Below are positions 25,142 through 38,110 of a stretch of 64,000 bases of DNA, piece after piece. Source of the DNA: Typha latifolia (Eukaryota > Streptophyta > Magnoliopsida > Poales > Typhaceae). The position numbers were made by a program, and so were the translations under genes. The stretch spans positions 3,596,001-3,660,000 of the forward strand of contig CM034105.1 in assembly GCA_019914945.1 (NCBI GenBank), in the 5' to 3' direction. The notes beneath the pieces are model-generated. The model did not search any database, had not been told where the DNA came from, and saw nothing but the letters and a program-made list of their open reading frames with translations. Positions within the stretch are counted from its first letter, which is position 1. Each line of letters begins with the position of its first letter.

Positions 25142-26390
25142 CTCAGTTGTGTAGCGTGAATATTCGGTGTATATATAGAAAATTAATATATGTTGTCGGC
25201 TTATTAGGTTCTAGAAATGTTGGTGGTATTGATCAAAGGCAAATATTTCAATACCCTTGCACCTTAATGAGCAACAGGAAAATTAGTTTCCCGGCGAAAC
25301 GATAATTAGAGATAATAAAAGAATCAAATTTACACCATAAATTCATCAGTGATGACTTACCTGCATTTCGAACCCTAATTATTTGAATCGAGAGTGACTT
25401 TCGATCGGTCCTCCTCTTTTACCATCATGTTCTTTTCTACATCATCTAACATCACAAGCATACGCTCAAGCAACGCTCTCGTCAGTCTCATTGCTCACTC
25501 AATCTCCTATTCCTCCTTCATTAGCTTCTTAACCATCTTTACTTTTCCAACAAGTCTTGTACTTAATTGGTAGAAACTAACACACATGTTTGGAGGTTTT
25601 TGGTGTTTGGTAATAAAGGTATTGCGTGATTAGCTTCCTAACTATTGTTTGTCGTCTAAGTCTTATTTTTTTTTAATTATCCATAAGCCTAAAGATTAGA
25701 TATGAACTGAACAAAGTATCAATCCTTATTAAATACAGAATCATTTAGGTCTCATTAAGCCAATATTATAAGCTGACTAGTTTATGCTTTAAATAATATA
25801 TGTCGCCGAATAATTGCTCATAACTAAACGCTGCTGAGACATACTCCTTTAATCATCCGTACTGTTGAGCTATTAATCAAATCTAGCCGTAACCCAAATT
25901 ATTGAACAATTTTCTTTGGAGCTAGAATCAAACGAATGAGCTCCTTGATCAAGAAAGATATACCAATCAAATGTCCTAGATTTGGTTGGTGTAAGGTCAT
26001 CCAAGTCGATAGGACCAATTTGTTGTCCACTTGTCTCAGTCTTCCTCTTTGTATGTTTCTAAGCTCAGATTCCAGGACTGCAGGAACGAGTGATCGCGTT
26101 GATTTGCGAACCAATTTAGTGCTTCCACGTGCCAAACTATAGAAAATTCTTTCCAACCGTTGGTGCAGACGATCCGTAAGGCCCCCATATAGAGTCAATC
26201 ATACATTTGCAATAGGAAACAATAAATAAAAAAAGAAGAAGAAAAAGAATCAAAGACCGATTGAGAAGAAGATCTCACCACCAATGTTCGTAAGCACAGC
26301 AGTGCTCTCTACCGGTGGCTGCCATCGGCACTTACTTTCAACGCGAGCGTGTGACGGTGTGTGTGCGTGAGTGAAGTCTCCGCGGCGGCG
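25142..26390. other. Spacer between NPF copies 1 and 2
   Basis: Non-coding. Holds the second copy of the dispersed repeat (25690-25918) and, at its right end, a GC-rising promoter/leader region for copy 2. Confidence 0.55.
25690..25918 (+). repeat. Diverged dispersed repeat, copy 2
   Basis: Partner of 18064-18262. It is about 30 bp longer because of an insertion around 25760-25800. Probably an old non-autonomous transposon fragment; no termini recognised. Confidence 0.6.
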
Positions 26391-29099
26391 ATGGATTCGG
26401 ATCCCCTCTTATATCAATACGATCGGTTAACGGGAGTGGTGGACTACCGCGGTCGTCCAACCTCCAGATCCAACTCCGGCGGATGGACCTCCGCCCTCTT
26501 CATCATCGGTAATTTCCTCCTCCTCCTCCTCCTCCTATTAATTCTTAGCAGTCTGATCTCGATCGCGTGGTTCAAACCGCAGGTGTGGAGATCGCCGAGC
26601 GCTTCGCCTTCTATGGCATCTCGTCGAACCTGATCAGCTACCTGACCGGGCCCCTCGGCGAGCCCACCGCCGCCGCCGCCGCCGCCATCAACACTTGGTC
26701 AGGTGTCGCCTCGATGCTCCCCCTCCTCGGCGCTTTCCTCGCCGATTCCTACCTCGGCCGCTACCGCACCATCGTCTTCGCCTCCCTTATCTACATCCTG
26801 GTGCGCACCCTCCTTATCCTCTTTCAATTACTACGCCTTCTGAGAATTACTCTGCTTACAAACACTACAAACATTCTAACGCAAAGTGTAATAAATTGCA
26901 ACAAAGAAGAAGAAGAAGAAGAAGTGCCCGTAACGTGACTACGTCGCATTTTATCAATCTTTGATTCTCCCTTTCCACCCAACCATTATTATAATCAATA
27001 ATACACTCATTACGCTTCAAAATATGCTGGTAAAGTATTTATGGGCAAATATATTATTTTATGCCCATTCTGGGTTAAGTTCTGACAGTTAACAGTATCG
27101 GTGCATTTTTAATTTAAAAAATTTGTTACGAGTTTGAACCAAAATTATTTTACCGTTCTAAAATTTTCTTTTATACCGTTGATCAACCACTAACTTCTAT
27201 TAACAGTTTAGTTACATAATAATAATGCAAAATAAAGTTCATTGTTTAGGATTTTAATCTCAATAAATTACTTTTTGTGGGTAGGCCTAATTCATCTTTC
27301 CCTCTCCCGTTATTTTATTTGTTTTCACTTTATCTTCCTAAGATTATTTTTAAATTAAAATTTTTATTTTTATTTATCAAATTTGATTAATATATTGATA
27401 GAATTTAAAGATATTTATTATTTAGATAAGTGATCTGATTTTAGATGACAAAATATAGATATATTCACCATATATTATTAGAGATTTAAAATTTAATCGA
27501 TATTATTTTAGATATATTAAAAAAATTATACAATTCTTATATATTAGTTAAATAAATAATAATAAAAATAATAATAATTTTAGTTTGAATTTAAATATAA
27601 AGAGATAATGTGACATAAATAAAATTACAGGGGGATGAAATGTATTTAAACATAACCAAATGAGTTAAACCTAGTTTCCCTTTTCTGTCTAAAGTAGAGG
27701 ATGTTAAAATGTATGTATTTAAACTTTTTTCTAAACATAATTAGTCCGTAAATTCATGAAACTCCTCTCCGAAACCTTGCGATTTATATTCATGGGCATG
27801 ATTGGTGCCAAACAGGGCCTGGGCATGTTGACTTTTTCGTCCGTGCTGCCGTCCTTCCAGCCTCCTGAATGTGGCGATAATATCTTGAATCTCAAAGGCT
27901 GCTCGCCTTCTCCTCTCCAAGTAGGTTTCTTCTATATCTCTCTCTACTCGGTGGCCTTTGCCCAAGGTGGCCACAAGCCTTGCGTTCAAGCGTTTGGCGC
28001 AGACCAATTCGATGCCAACGACCCCAAGGAGTGCATTTCCAAGAGTTCCTTCTTCAATTGGTGGTATTTTGGAATGTGCGGCGGCACTGCTCTCACGCTG
28101 CTGTTCTTAAACTACATCCAAGACAACATCGGTTGGGGCCTCGGATTTGGACTCCCGTGCATCGTCATGTTTTTCGCTCTTCTTGTGTTCTTGCTCGGGA
28201 CCAGGACGTACCGCTACTACACTTTGGAAGAAGAGAATCCGTTTGCTCGAATCGGAACAGCTTTCGTAGCATTAGCGAAGAGTAGGCGAGCAAATCCTGC
28301 CAGGTCTAAAGAAGCGCCAGAGATACATCAATATAATGCTGATCACATAGAAGAAGTGAAGGGCGTTCTTGGATTGTTTCCAATAGGGGCTACTTGCTTA
28401 ATATATGCCGTTGTTTTCGCGCAGTCGGCCACATTCTTTACCAAGCAAGCCGGTACCCTGGATAGGAGGATAGGTTCGAGTTTCCAAGTTCCACCGGCAA
28501 CGCTGCAGAGCTTCATCGGTATTACTATCGTTGTCTTCATCCCTATATACGATCGACTCCTCGTGCCGATAGCTAGAAAGTTGTCGAAGGTCCCTTCAGG
28601 CTTTACCATGCTGCAAAGGATCGGCGCAGGAATGATACTCTCTCTGGTTTCGATGGTGATAGCAGCTCTAGTGGAGATGAAGAGGCTCAAAACTGCTAGA
28701 GATTATGGCCTGGTGGATCAACCAAAGGTAGCAATTCCTATGAGCTTGTGGTGGATGGTTCCTCAGTATATCCTGTTTGGAATGGCAGACGTGTTCACAA
28801 TGGTTGGCTTGCAAGAATTTTTCTACGACCAGATCCCTGATGCTTTGAGGAGCCTCGGTCTGGCACTATATTTGAGCATCTTTGGCATAGGGAACTTCAT
28901 AAGCAGTATTCTCATCTCTGCGATTGATAAACAAACCAGCAAGGGTGGAGATAGCTGGTTCTCCGACAATCTAAACCGTGCCCATCTTGATTACTTCTAC
29001 TGGCTTCTTGCTGGACTCAGTGCGGTCGAATTCCTCATTTACGCATACTGTGCACAGGCTTATGTCTACAAGAAGAAGGCAGCCAGCCCAGTTGTGTAG
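26391..29099 (+). CDS. NRT1/PTR-family transporter, NPF5.10-like, intact copy
   Basis: Three exons: 26391-26508, 26583-26800 and 27816-29099, giving 539 residues with all phases correct, the normal size for NPF proteins. It is a major-facilitator membrane protein of about 12 transmembrane segments. Visible family features: GVVDYRGRP near residue 14, E-x-x-E-R in TM1 ([11 protein letters not shown]), [79 protein letters not shown] and [13 protein letters not shown]. The N-terminus and loop sequences fit the NPF5 clade, where Arabidopsis relatives (NPF5.11, 5.12, 5.16) are tonoplast nitrate exporters; the substrate here is inferred only. This is the only unbroken member of a three-gene tandem array. 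It lacks the phase-2 intron that both decayed neighbours have (expected at 28309/28310). Confidence 0.93.
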
Positions 29100-29723
29100 T
29101 ATAATTATCTTCGGGTAAATAGTATGTAATTTGTAATTCTACCGTACTCTATATTCACCTTACTCTGCTTTCTTTTTGGTTTTTTTGTTTGTTTTTTTTT
29201 TATTAGTGGCAACCTTCCACTGAGGTCCCCACAAGACTTTACTCTGCTTTTGAACCCTTTCTCTGATGCATTTACATTTGCAGTGTAATTTGGTCATGTT
29301 AGTAGGCACAACTGCAAGTTTGTCATGTAATAATTACTGTAAATATCTTCCTTTTTCTTATTCTTAGCGATTTGATCAAAACCAAGTAAAAGCATCCAGT
29401 CAAGCTGATAGTTTGATACTTTGATGCAGTTTTTGTTGAATTATTTGACAACGAGCATCTGGCCTTCCCAAAAAGATGTGTCCTTCTCACTGACGTTTAT
29501 TTGTTTCTCTTCCTCGTATTTCACGTACATTTATTGTAGATCTGAAGTCAGAGCAAATATAAGTAACATAGCTATTATATTTATATTTTATACGAAATGG
29601 TTGCCAGAAATTTGGAGAAAAGGGGGGATAATTCTGCACCTTCTTATAAAGAAATAAAGAATCATCATGTGAATTGTGAAGGGATAGATACCATACCAAT
29701 CGAGTTCACTTCAAGAGGGGATC
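29100..29723. other. Spacer between NPF copies 2 and 3
   Basis: AT-rich, non-coding; 3' flank of copy 2 and a short upstream region of copy 3. T-rich run near 29178-29200. Confidence 0.5.
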
Positions 29724-31498
29724 ATGGATTCGGATACTCTGCTCTCCAGATCCGATCCGTTGGAAGGAGTGGTGGACTACCGCGGCCGCCCAGTCTCCCG
29801 ATCCGGATCCGGCCGGTGGACCTCCGCCCTCTTCATCATCGGTGATCTCCTCCTCCTCCTCCTCCTTGTCCTAACATTCCTAGCCGTCTGATCTCGATCG
29901 TGTGCCGTGTGGTTGAAACCGCAGGGGTGGAGATCGCCGAGCGCTTCCTCTTCTACGGCATCTGCTCGAACCTCATCACCTACCTCACCGGTCCCCTCCG
30001 CGAGTCCACGGCCGCCGCTGCCGCCGGAGTCAACGCATGGTTCGGCGTCGCCTCGATGCTCCCTTTCTTCGGGGCTTTCCTCGCCCCAACCAAGGTGTGA
30101 TTAAGTAGTAGAGACTACTAATAGCATTCCTTTCTATGGATTAATCTATCCAGGGATTAAGCATGCTCTCCCTCTCTGCAATGCTGCCATCACTCCAGCC
30201 ACCAAAGTGCAGAGATATCAATGATACTGCGGTCTGTAAACCTTCAACTTTTCAAGTGGCCTTCTTCTACTTCTCCCTGTATCTGGTGGCTTTTGCTCAG
30301 GGAGGTCGCAAGCCTTGCGTTCAAGCATTTGGAGCCGACCAATTCGATCAGAATGACCCCAAGGAACGCACCGCCAGGAGCTCCTTCTTCAATTGGTGGT
30401 ATTTTGGCATGTGTGGAGGCAATGTTTAAACAATACCAGTTTTGAATTATATTCAAGATAACCTTGGTTGGGGTTTTGGTTTTGGAGTTCCATGTTGTTA
30501 GCTCTCATTCTTTTCTTGCTCGGAAGTAAAACTTATCGCTTCTATCTTCTCAACCATGAGGACCCGTTCACTCGATTAGGCAAATCATTTGTAACACTTG
30601 TTCGAAGATCGCGAGAAACACAGGGTTCAAAGTAAGATCATCATCACAAAACTTTTCAAATGAGCTCATATATATTGGCCATTGTATGATTCTGGTTGGT
30701 TCATCCTCGTTCAGGGAAGAATATGAAGATGCTGTTGATCATGCCGAAGAAGCTAAGGGGGTTCTTAAGTTGTTTCCTATATGGGCGACCTGCCTAGTAT
30801 ATGGTGTTGTTTTCGCCCAGTCTGTAACCTTCTTTACTAAGCAAGCGAGCACCTTGGACAGGAACATAGTTTCAGGCCTCCAGGTACCACCAGCAGCACT
30901 GCAGAGTTTCATCACTCTCTCTGTAGTTGCCTTTGTCCCCATATATGATCGACTCATCGTACCAGTAGCAAGAAAGTTCTCGCTGATATCCTCTGGCATC
31001 ACCATGTTGCAAAGAATTGGCACGGGAATGGTTGTTTCCATCGTGTCGATGGTAATAGCAGCTCTGGTAGAGATGAAGAGGCTTAAGACTGCTAGAGATT
31101 ATGGGCTGGTTGATCAACCTGGGACCCCGATTCCAATGAGCTTTTGGTGGATAGTTCCTCAGTTTCTTCTGGTTGGTATAGCAGATGTGTTCACAATGGT
31201 TGGATTACAGGAGTTTTTCTATGATCAGATGCCTGATGCATTGAGGAGCCTTGGGCTTGCTTTGTACTTGAGCATCTTTGGAGTTGGAAGCTTCATCAGT
31301 AGTTTTCTTGTGTCTGTCGTTGACGAAACAACCAAGAAAGGCCAAGGAATCAGTTGGTTCTCTGACAATCTAAACCGCGGGCATCTCGATTACTTCTACT
31401 GGCTTCTTGGAGGACTCAGTGCTTTAGAGTTGGCCATTTATTTGTTCTTCGCAAAAGATTACGTTTATAAGACAAAAGGAAATATTACTGTTAATTAG
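29724..31498 (+). pseudogene. NPF5.10-like transporter, copy 3, degenerate
   Basis: Exon 1 (29724-29841) and the start of exon 2 (from 29925) are intact, including [12 protein letters not shown]. Exon 2 then breaks off after GAFLA: the DSYLGRYRT motif and most of intron 2 are deleted, leaving a 59-bp gap to exon 3 (30154). A cryptic donor AAG/GTGTGA at 30095 would keep the frame. In exon 3 the frame meets a TAA at 30427-30429, where the siblings have a sense codon (GGTAL in copy 2). After VPC a 10-bp deletion near 30496 shifts the frame and creates a TAG. The phase-2 intron (donor 30632, acceptor ending 30714) and the 261-residue final exon (30715-31498) are intact. Transport activity is very unlikely; the open final exon may reflect recent decay. 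Confidence 0.85.
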
Positions 31499-32683
31499 AT
31501 GATATGATGAAAAGTTTTGTCTAATTTCTGAATAATCCGTTCGGTTTTGTCAAATATTCTAGAACAAGAAAAAGAAAGAAATATATATAGTAATTGTTCG
31601 ATGCATTAGATTATGTTTGCATATCCAGATTTTTATCAAATCAATAGAAGCAATGATCTTTCGCCTGGATTTTAATGGAAAAGAATACGATTATTGCATT
31701 AGATTCTCTGGTATTAGACCAACTATTGAATGGCTGGTATACTCAAGCAGTTCACTAATGTATATGAACTGTATGGTTCATAATTGCATTAATGTTTAGT
31801 AGGCTATTTATGCTATTTTTCACATGAAAATGTAACATTGTAAGTCTGAGAATAATGACCTTGAGTTCATGTAAGATTCAAACAAATTTTTGAATATTTG
31901 ATTTATTTTTGGGTCATTAGCAACAAAGTTCCAGGATTAGGTGCTTCAACCTTTTCAGTTTTGAGTTCCCATAATAATTTCGGGAGTAACAAAGTGCATA
32001 TAGATATATTAAAAATAGCTGGCCTGCATATAAATTTAATATTTTATGGCATTTGAATTAGCTAAAATCTAAACCTTAGGACCCAAAAAGTCGATGACAA
32101 TAGACAATGCACTTGATTTATTTAACACTAAACGCATCAATTTAGTATGTGCCAACACATAGCAGTAAGAATCAACAAGTACTGGTCTTAAATTCAAAAG
32201 AAGGGGAAAAAAATCAATGTATTCCATCATCATCGAAGCAAGTAATAATACAACAGAGGCGTGATAAATAATGAGCACAAGGTCAGTTTGGTTGACAAAA
32301 TTTGTAACAAAAGTGATACGAAACAAAGAGATGTGATGCTCTCCTCATGTTTGGCTCTCTCTCTTATAAAGTCCCATAGGCACAAACCTTACTCATCCAC
32401 ACTCAGTATCAGCTTAAAATTCCAACAATTTATGCTAGAAACCAATCTAAATTTTTTTAAAAAAATACCACAGGTTCGTATGAATTAGTAATTTTCGATG
32501 GGATGAAGCACAGCAACACCAGCAATCAGCTCTTGAAAAGCTTCTGTGAAGTAAAAGCCCCCATAACCAGGAAAAGGGAGTGCAGTGTTTCTGTGATAAT
32601 TCTCCTCAGCAGTAGTTTATCCAACATGTATATTCATCCATTTTGATGTAAACATAAATGAGTGATCATGTAACTCAGTGTCT
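31499..32683. other. Convergent intergenic region
   Basis: Lies between the 3' ends of NPF copy 3 (+) and PDK1 (-). The part near 32500-32683 is probably the PDK1 3' untranslated region. No gene seen. Confidence 0.5.
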
Positions 32684-35600
32684 TCAGGGATGTTGGAGGC
32701 CTTCAATTGCCTTCTTCCATTGCCACGCTCGCTGTTTCGGATCCTCCAATGACAACACCTTCTTTGGCTGAAATCAAATTGGCATATAATTTTCGGTGAA
32801 TAAATAGATGGTTTCTCAAAAAGACACTAAAATTAATGCAGATGAACATACTGTGCATATCTTGAAATGTGATGAATTTGCTACTTGGACACTAAGGTCT
32901 CTGGGATTATCAGACCAGAGTATATTTCCCTTAGCGATCATCCTAGAAGGATCCACACATATCAACTTGGGCTTGTCAGTGAGGATTAGTTGCACTTTCT
33001 TGTTTGTTAGCTTTCTGATTTTCTTCAACATGGAAATCATAACAACAGACTCCCCAGGCTCCAAAAATTCCTTCCTGTCATTACAATGGAAGTGAGCATT
33101 ATGTACTATATGACCCACTGTTTCTTTACGGTTAACCATCATATATAAACCACAAACTAAGAAAGGAAAGAGGAAAAGTCAATACAAAGCTTGACACTCA
33201 AACTGATTACTAGGTAAAGAGCTTCAGCAAAAAATTTGGTGGTGATGCACGCCAAGCATGCAACAATCAACGTAATAAAGTAAGAGTTGCACAGAAAATT
33301 AACTATAGATGATGGTATCAATTTCTTTGGCTTACCATCTAGAGTCGAAAGAGTCAATTGAAGCTAGCCTTGATATGTGGGATTGTGATTCAGAAGATGA
33401 CGTGGCACAGTTATTTCCATCCTGGGTGGCATGTTGGTTAGTCAGACCGCTTCCAACATGTGTCAGGTTCCAAGATTCCTGAGTATCGTCATCCTCACCC
33501 TCCTGCAATAGTACGCTGGAGTATGAAAAAAATACTCTTTTGAGTACTTTTCATAAATGATAAATGGGCATAAGAAAAACATGGTACATTTCTGTCCAAA
33601 GCAAGCTTTGGCGGCTGTGTATTCCGTATATTCTTCCAGTCAATTCCCTTAAAGAAAGGATGCATCTTGAGAACAGCATAGCCATCAGGTCCAGCACCTG
33701 GCCTTTTGCCAGGATCGGTATCCTGCAATTAAAACAGGATCAAAACAAGAAGCTAGCGGAGCTATGCCAACAAAACATATTTGACAGATCATTTTCCACA
33801 ACAACGAGTCATTACACAAGGTTTACCATAAATGAAAAGAGGTACTTTGACACAAGATCGTATGAGCAACAGGTACTGGAAAACAGATCATGCCAGATTA
33901 ATCCAAGTCGAGTATAGACGATGCTATATTCAAAATTCCACGGTTATACAATCTTGAAGACGGGGATTACTGCAGCATCAAGCAAGAAAAGATAGCTATG
34001 ATATTACTGTAAGACGCAATTGTGGGAAGAGATGAGCCACATTGGCAGAGCAAAGGAGTGTTATCACTTATCAATAAACAAAATATTAACTATGAAGAGC
34101 AGACTGTTGGTATGTAGACTGGATCAAATCATCAAAATATTACACAGAATAAATTGTTCGTGATCCAAATAGGTATACCATTTCAGAATCAATGTGCACA
34201 CAAGCTTGTGAAACCATTTTAACAAACCTACACCAAGATATTAGGTTTATTTACTGAATTCTGATGCATACCAATCTGGTGGCCAAATCCATGACCATAT
34301 AAGCAATACTGCCTGACAAAACAACTTATGAACTGTACATGAGACATCAGTCCTCATCAATTTCATCAAGATAACATATTAAAAAAGTCCTCACTAAGCA
34401 CCCTAAAAGATTATAGAAGTTCACATTACATCTTTCGCAAATCAAAGAACAAGAAGTCTTCTACATGCATAATACAGATATTATTTATTTATTTTCTTCA
34501 TATAAAAACAAAAAGGAATTTGTCACCTACCAGTAACTTGTCAATAAGATCTCTTGCTTCCACAGAGAAATGTTCTGGAAATCTGAGGTCCCTGGCTATG
34601 ATTCTCTGAAAAATAAGCCATTCACTAGCATCTTTAAAAGGGGAAGAACCAGAAAGCATTTGATATAAAGTGCACCCAAGGGCCCATAGGTCATTCCTGT
34701 TATAGGACAGAGAACTACATCAGGAACATATACATAGCCATTGCATCCATAAATTGAAAAATCAATAAATAATATGTAATCTCATTGAGTTCTTTCCTAG
34801 AGCTGCCAAATATGGTTACAGGCATGCCAAGATTTCCCAAAGCTAGTTACTTCCAAAAGTAATTTCCAAACATAGAGAATGTCACTTATGTCATGGTATA
34901 ACTCATCACCATGCATCTACTGTCAGATCAAGCCACAGAAACAAGTCAAACAACCTCTCCTGCAATAGGAGTAAGGTTGTCTTGCCCTTTGCAGACCCGC
35001 TACCAGCGGGAGCTTCATGCATCTATCATAGTTGTATTGCAAGCGCCCTTTCTATTACTTTGACTCCTTCAATTAAAATTGAGCAGAATCCAACTGTTAC
35101 TTTATCATATCCAAATATGATAAATAATTTTAAGCATTTCACTTACCATCTACAGAGAGCTGATTGCAGCCACAGTTAAGTAATGAAAAATGATAAATCT
35201 TGTATAAGCAACTAGCAGATAATCAATAGATGGTCTCTTAATATCAGTAGCCAGTATGGTCAAGTTGTGGCTCATAACAATGGTCCATTAATTTATAATA
35301 TGTATCTACTCATACACAATATATCAAAAGTGTCTGCAATGGCATTTTCTTATGGCCTTTCCCATCTTAAGAATGACATTCTGATATCTGTCAATGCTTG
35401 TGAAATAATGCACAGAAATTGTAAACTAACAATCCCACCTTAACCATTTTTATTTTTCACTTTGGGAAGCTCCATGATCCAAAGAACGGAAATTGAACTT
35501 CCATATTTGCTTGCAATATATATAACAGAAGATTTCTAACTTCACCAGTGCAAAATACTAAACTAAAAACTGCTTCACAAGTACTTGTTTGCCAATATAC

Positions 35601-37575
35601 TATTACTCGAGCAAATAGTTTGTTCATCAACCTACTGCTACTCAAGGAATATAAGGATCATCACTAGATTCTACTCGATAGACTTAAAAAGGGAAATCTT
35701 AGAGAGGGTAGAGATGAAATAAGGGACCGACAGTCCTGAGAAAAGGAAACGAAAGATCAGTAAAAGAAAAACTAGACTTTCAATGACTCAAAGGGATGAT
35801 ATCTTCTATAAATATGAAGTTCAAAAGATAAAGAGCTAAACGAGTGATTTTTTTATGTTTTCCATGAATGATAACCGACTTCTGAAACGATCCATATGCA
35901 AGTGAATTACAGCTCCTTTATCAATGCACAGACATAGGGAAAAAATGATTAAGAAAGTAGAACCCAATACTTGAGTTGTCTAATGTCCTCAAAGTCTTCC
36001 AATACTAATACAAGTTGATAATTCCTGTTATGCCCTTACCCAAAAGTTGCCGGGCAAGAATTGAGAACCTCCGGAGGAACATAAGCAGCTGTTCCAACAA
36101 AAGTACACGCTTTCTCATCTGAAACAGCAATAAGTATAATGTTTATATATTTGAAGGTCTAAGCAGAGGTGAATTCTGGATGTGCTATAATGTTACTTGT
36201 TGAGTTTGGAAGAACAGTTATTCGAGTGTCCTTTGTTGGCTTTACGCTACCAAAATCAGCAATCTTTACATGCCCATCTGGAGTAAGTAGTAAATTTTCT
36301 GGCTGGAATAATCAAAATAATTAGATAATTTAGACTAAGTCATCCTGCAGAGAAAAGGTGACAAAATAAATACACAATTACATGATCCCTATTTACCTTA
36401 ATATCTCGATGAATTAGTCCTACGCCATGTATATACTCCAAAGCATCAATAACTTCTGCGGCATAAAAGCGAGCTTCATCCTCTGATAGATGACCTTTCT
36501 GCGACCATGTGGATAAAATCAAATACCGTACTACAGTTCCAAAGTATAAGGTATTTGATACTTACCCTAGTAATTTGGTCAAATAGCTCTCCGCCTTCAC
36601 AAGACTCAAGTGCCATGTCTAGAGAGTTACCATCAACACAAAAATGTTAGAAAATATATATGAGGGCTGGTTGCCTTCAATTCAGTGAAATATAGTTCAT
36701 CTACAAGGACCACAACAAAAATCAGAAAGATGAAAACAGCTGACAAAATCATTCATGATAGAACTTACATAGGGAGTAAGTATCTTGAAAAGTAAAATAT
36801 AGTCTGACAATGCCTGGGTGATCCAACTGATCAAGTACGATACGCTCCAGCTTTACATAAGATATTTTGTTTTCCTTTGTAATGAATTTCTTATCCATAA
36901 TCTTTAACGCGTACACATTTCCTGTGTCCTTCTTAGTTGCCCTCACTACCTGTAAGAATCCACATTAGGAAGTCCATGATTTGTAAAGAGAAGAGAAGAA
37001 TGGTGACAAAGATAACTATTACTAAAAGAATTATACTGCTCCAAAATTCAAAAGATAATAAGAATAAAAACAATTTGCTACAAGTCACTATTCTATCTCA
37101 AGACCACAATTGGTTTCAGTGTGCCTCTACACATTAAAACGGCCCAAATACCTAAAGAGTAGATCCAAATCTTGACATAGATTATATTTCACCTCTCCTA
37201 TTACATTCCTCGCCATTCTGTACATCCACATCCAAATTCCATCAAGAAAAGAAAAGAAACCCAGATCCTATAAACACATCTAACACCAAATCACCACTTG
37301 CAAAACAAACTCACGAAGCGAAATGCGATAAAACAAAAGAACCCGCAAGGAGAAACAACAAAATCCCGAAGAGCTCACACCTTTGAGTAAGAACCGACGC
37401 CATAGATCTTCCCCAGCTCGAAATCTTTGATGGTGAACTGTTCCTGGGGCGCTCTAAACGCTATGCTGTTCGCCCTCTGCACCGACCCCTTCTGCAACCT
37501 TAGCTTGGTCTCGAAATCCTTCTCCATCTCCTCCCCTCCTCCTCCTCCAACCGCCATCACCCCCTTTCTATTCAC
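32684..37575 (-). CDS. PDK1: 3-phosphoinositide-dependent protein kinase 1
   Basis: Eleven exons on the minus strand: 37575-37381, 36949-36769, 36618-36566, 36498-36397, 36302-36197, 36118-36040, 34696-34531, 33722-33588, 33502-33336, 33074-32852 and 32767-32684. They join in frame to 496 residues. This AGC-family master kinase phosphorylates the activation loop of other AGC kinases. Seen in order: glycine-loop region [12 protein letters not shown], catalytic lysine in [10 protein letters not shown], helix-C/PIF-pocket region [39 protein letters not shown], activation segment [18 protein letters not shown], then a C-terminal PH domain (from about [14 protein letters not shown] to HFKICTPKKVL) that binds phosphoinositides. 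The serine-rich linker ends in the conserved [12 protein letters not shown]. Intron 6 is long (1.34 kb). The start is the first ATG; MAVGGGG, six codons later, is an alternative. Confidence 0.95.
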
Positions 37576-38110
37576 ATCCAGCTCACCTCCCTGGGCGCCT
37601 TCGTCGAGGGATTCCCTCCTTCACGGCCTCCAATGGCGAAATCGGTCAACGGTGACCCCGCGGAATCATCGGATTCCACCTCCTCTCACCTCTCTTGACT
37701 GATAAAAGCGAGAGCCCAAAAGAAGGGAAAGGTGGAATCGTTCGACTGCCACCGTCCCAGCCTTAAAAATCGAATCTTGCGCCGCCCCAAGGCCGCGCCT
37801 TGGAGTTGCTTATCGACGCTTTATCTCACAATCTACCCCCCTCTCCCCCCCTGGTTTCGCGAATAAACCTATCATGGGTCGAATTATCCGATGGAAAATA
37901 AGGGTTTGGGATTGAGATCGGAAACGGAAGCGGATTGGAGGGAGGGGGAGAGAAGGGGATCAACACGGGCCAGGGGACGTATTCGGCGTTTAATGATGGT
38001 GGTGGGGCTTCTCTTTCTTTACCTTCTCTAAAACTTTTTTCTTTTCTTTTTTTTTTTCTTTTTTCGTAATTAGTATTTTTTTTAGGCCCCCAATAAAGCG
38101 ACAACCACGC
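37576..38110. promoter_or_regulatory. PDK1 leader and promoter region
   Basis: GC-rich sequence upstream of the minus-strand PDK1 ATG, with long purine/pyrimidine tracts (T-rich near 38030-38060 on the plus strand). No clear TATA box; the transcription start cannot be placed. Confidence 0.4.
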
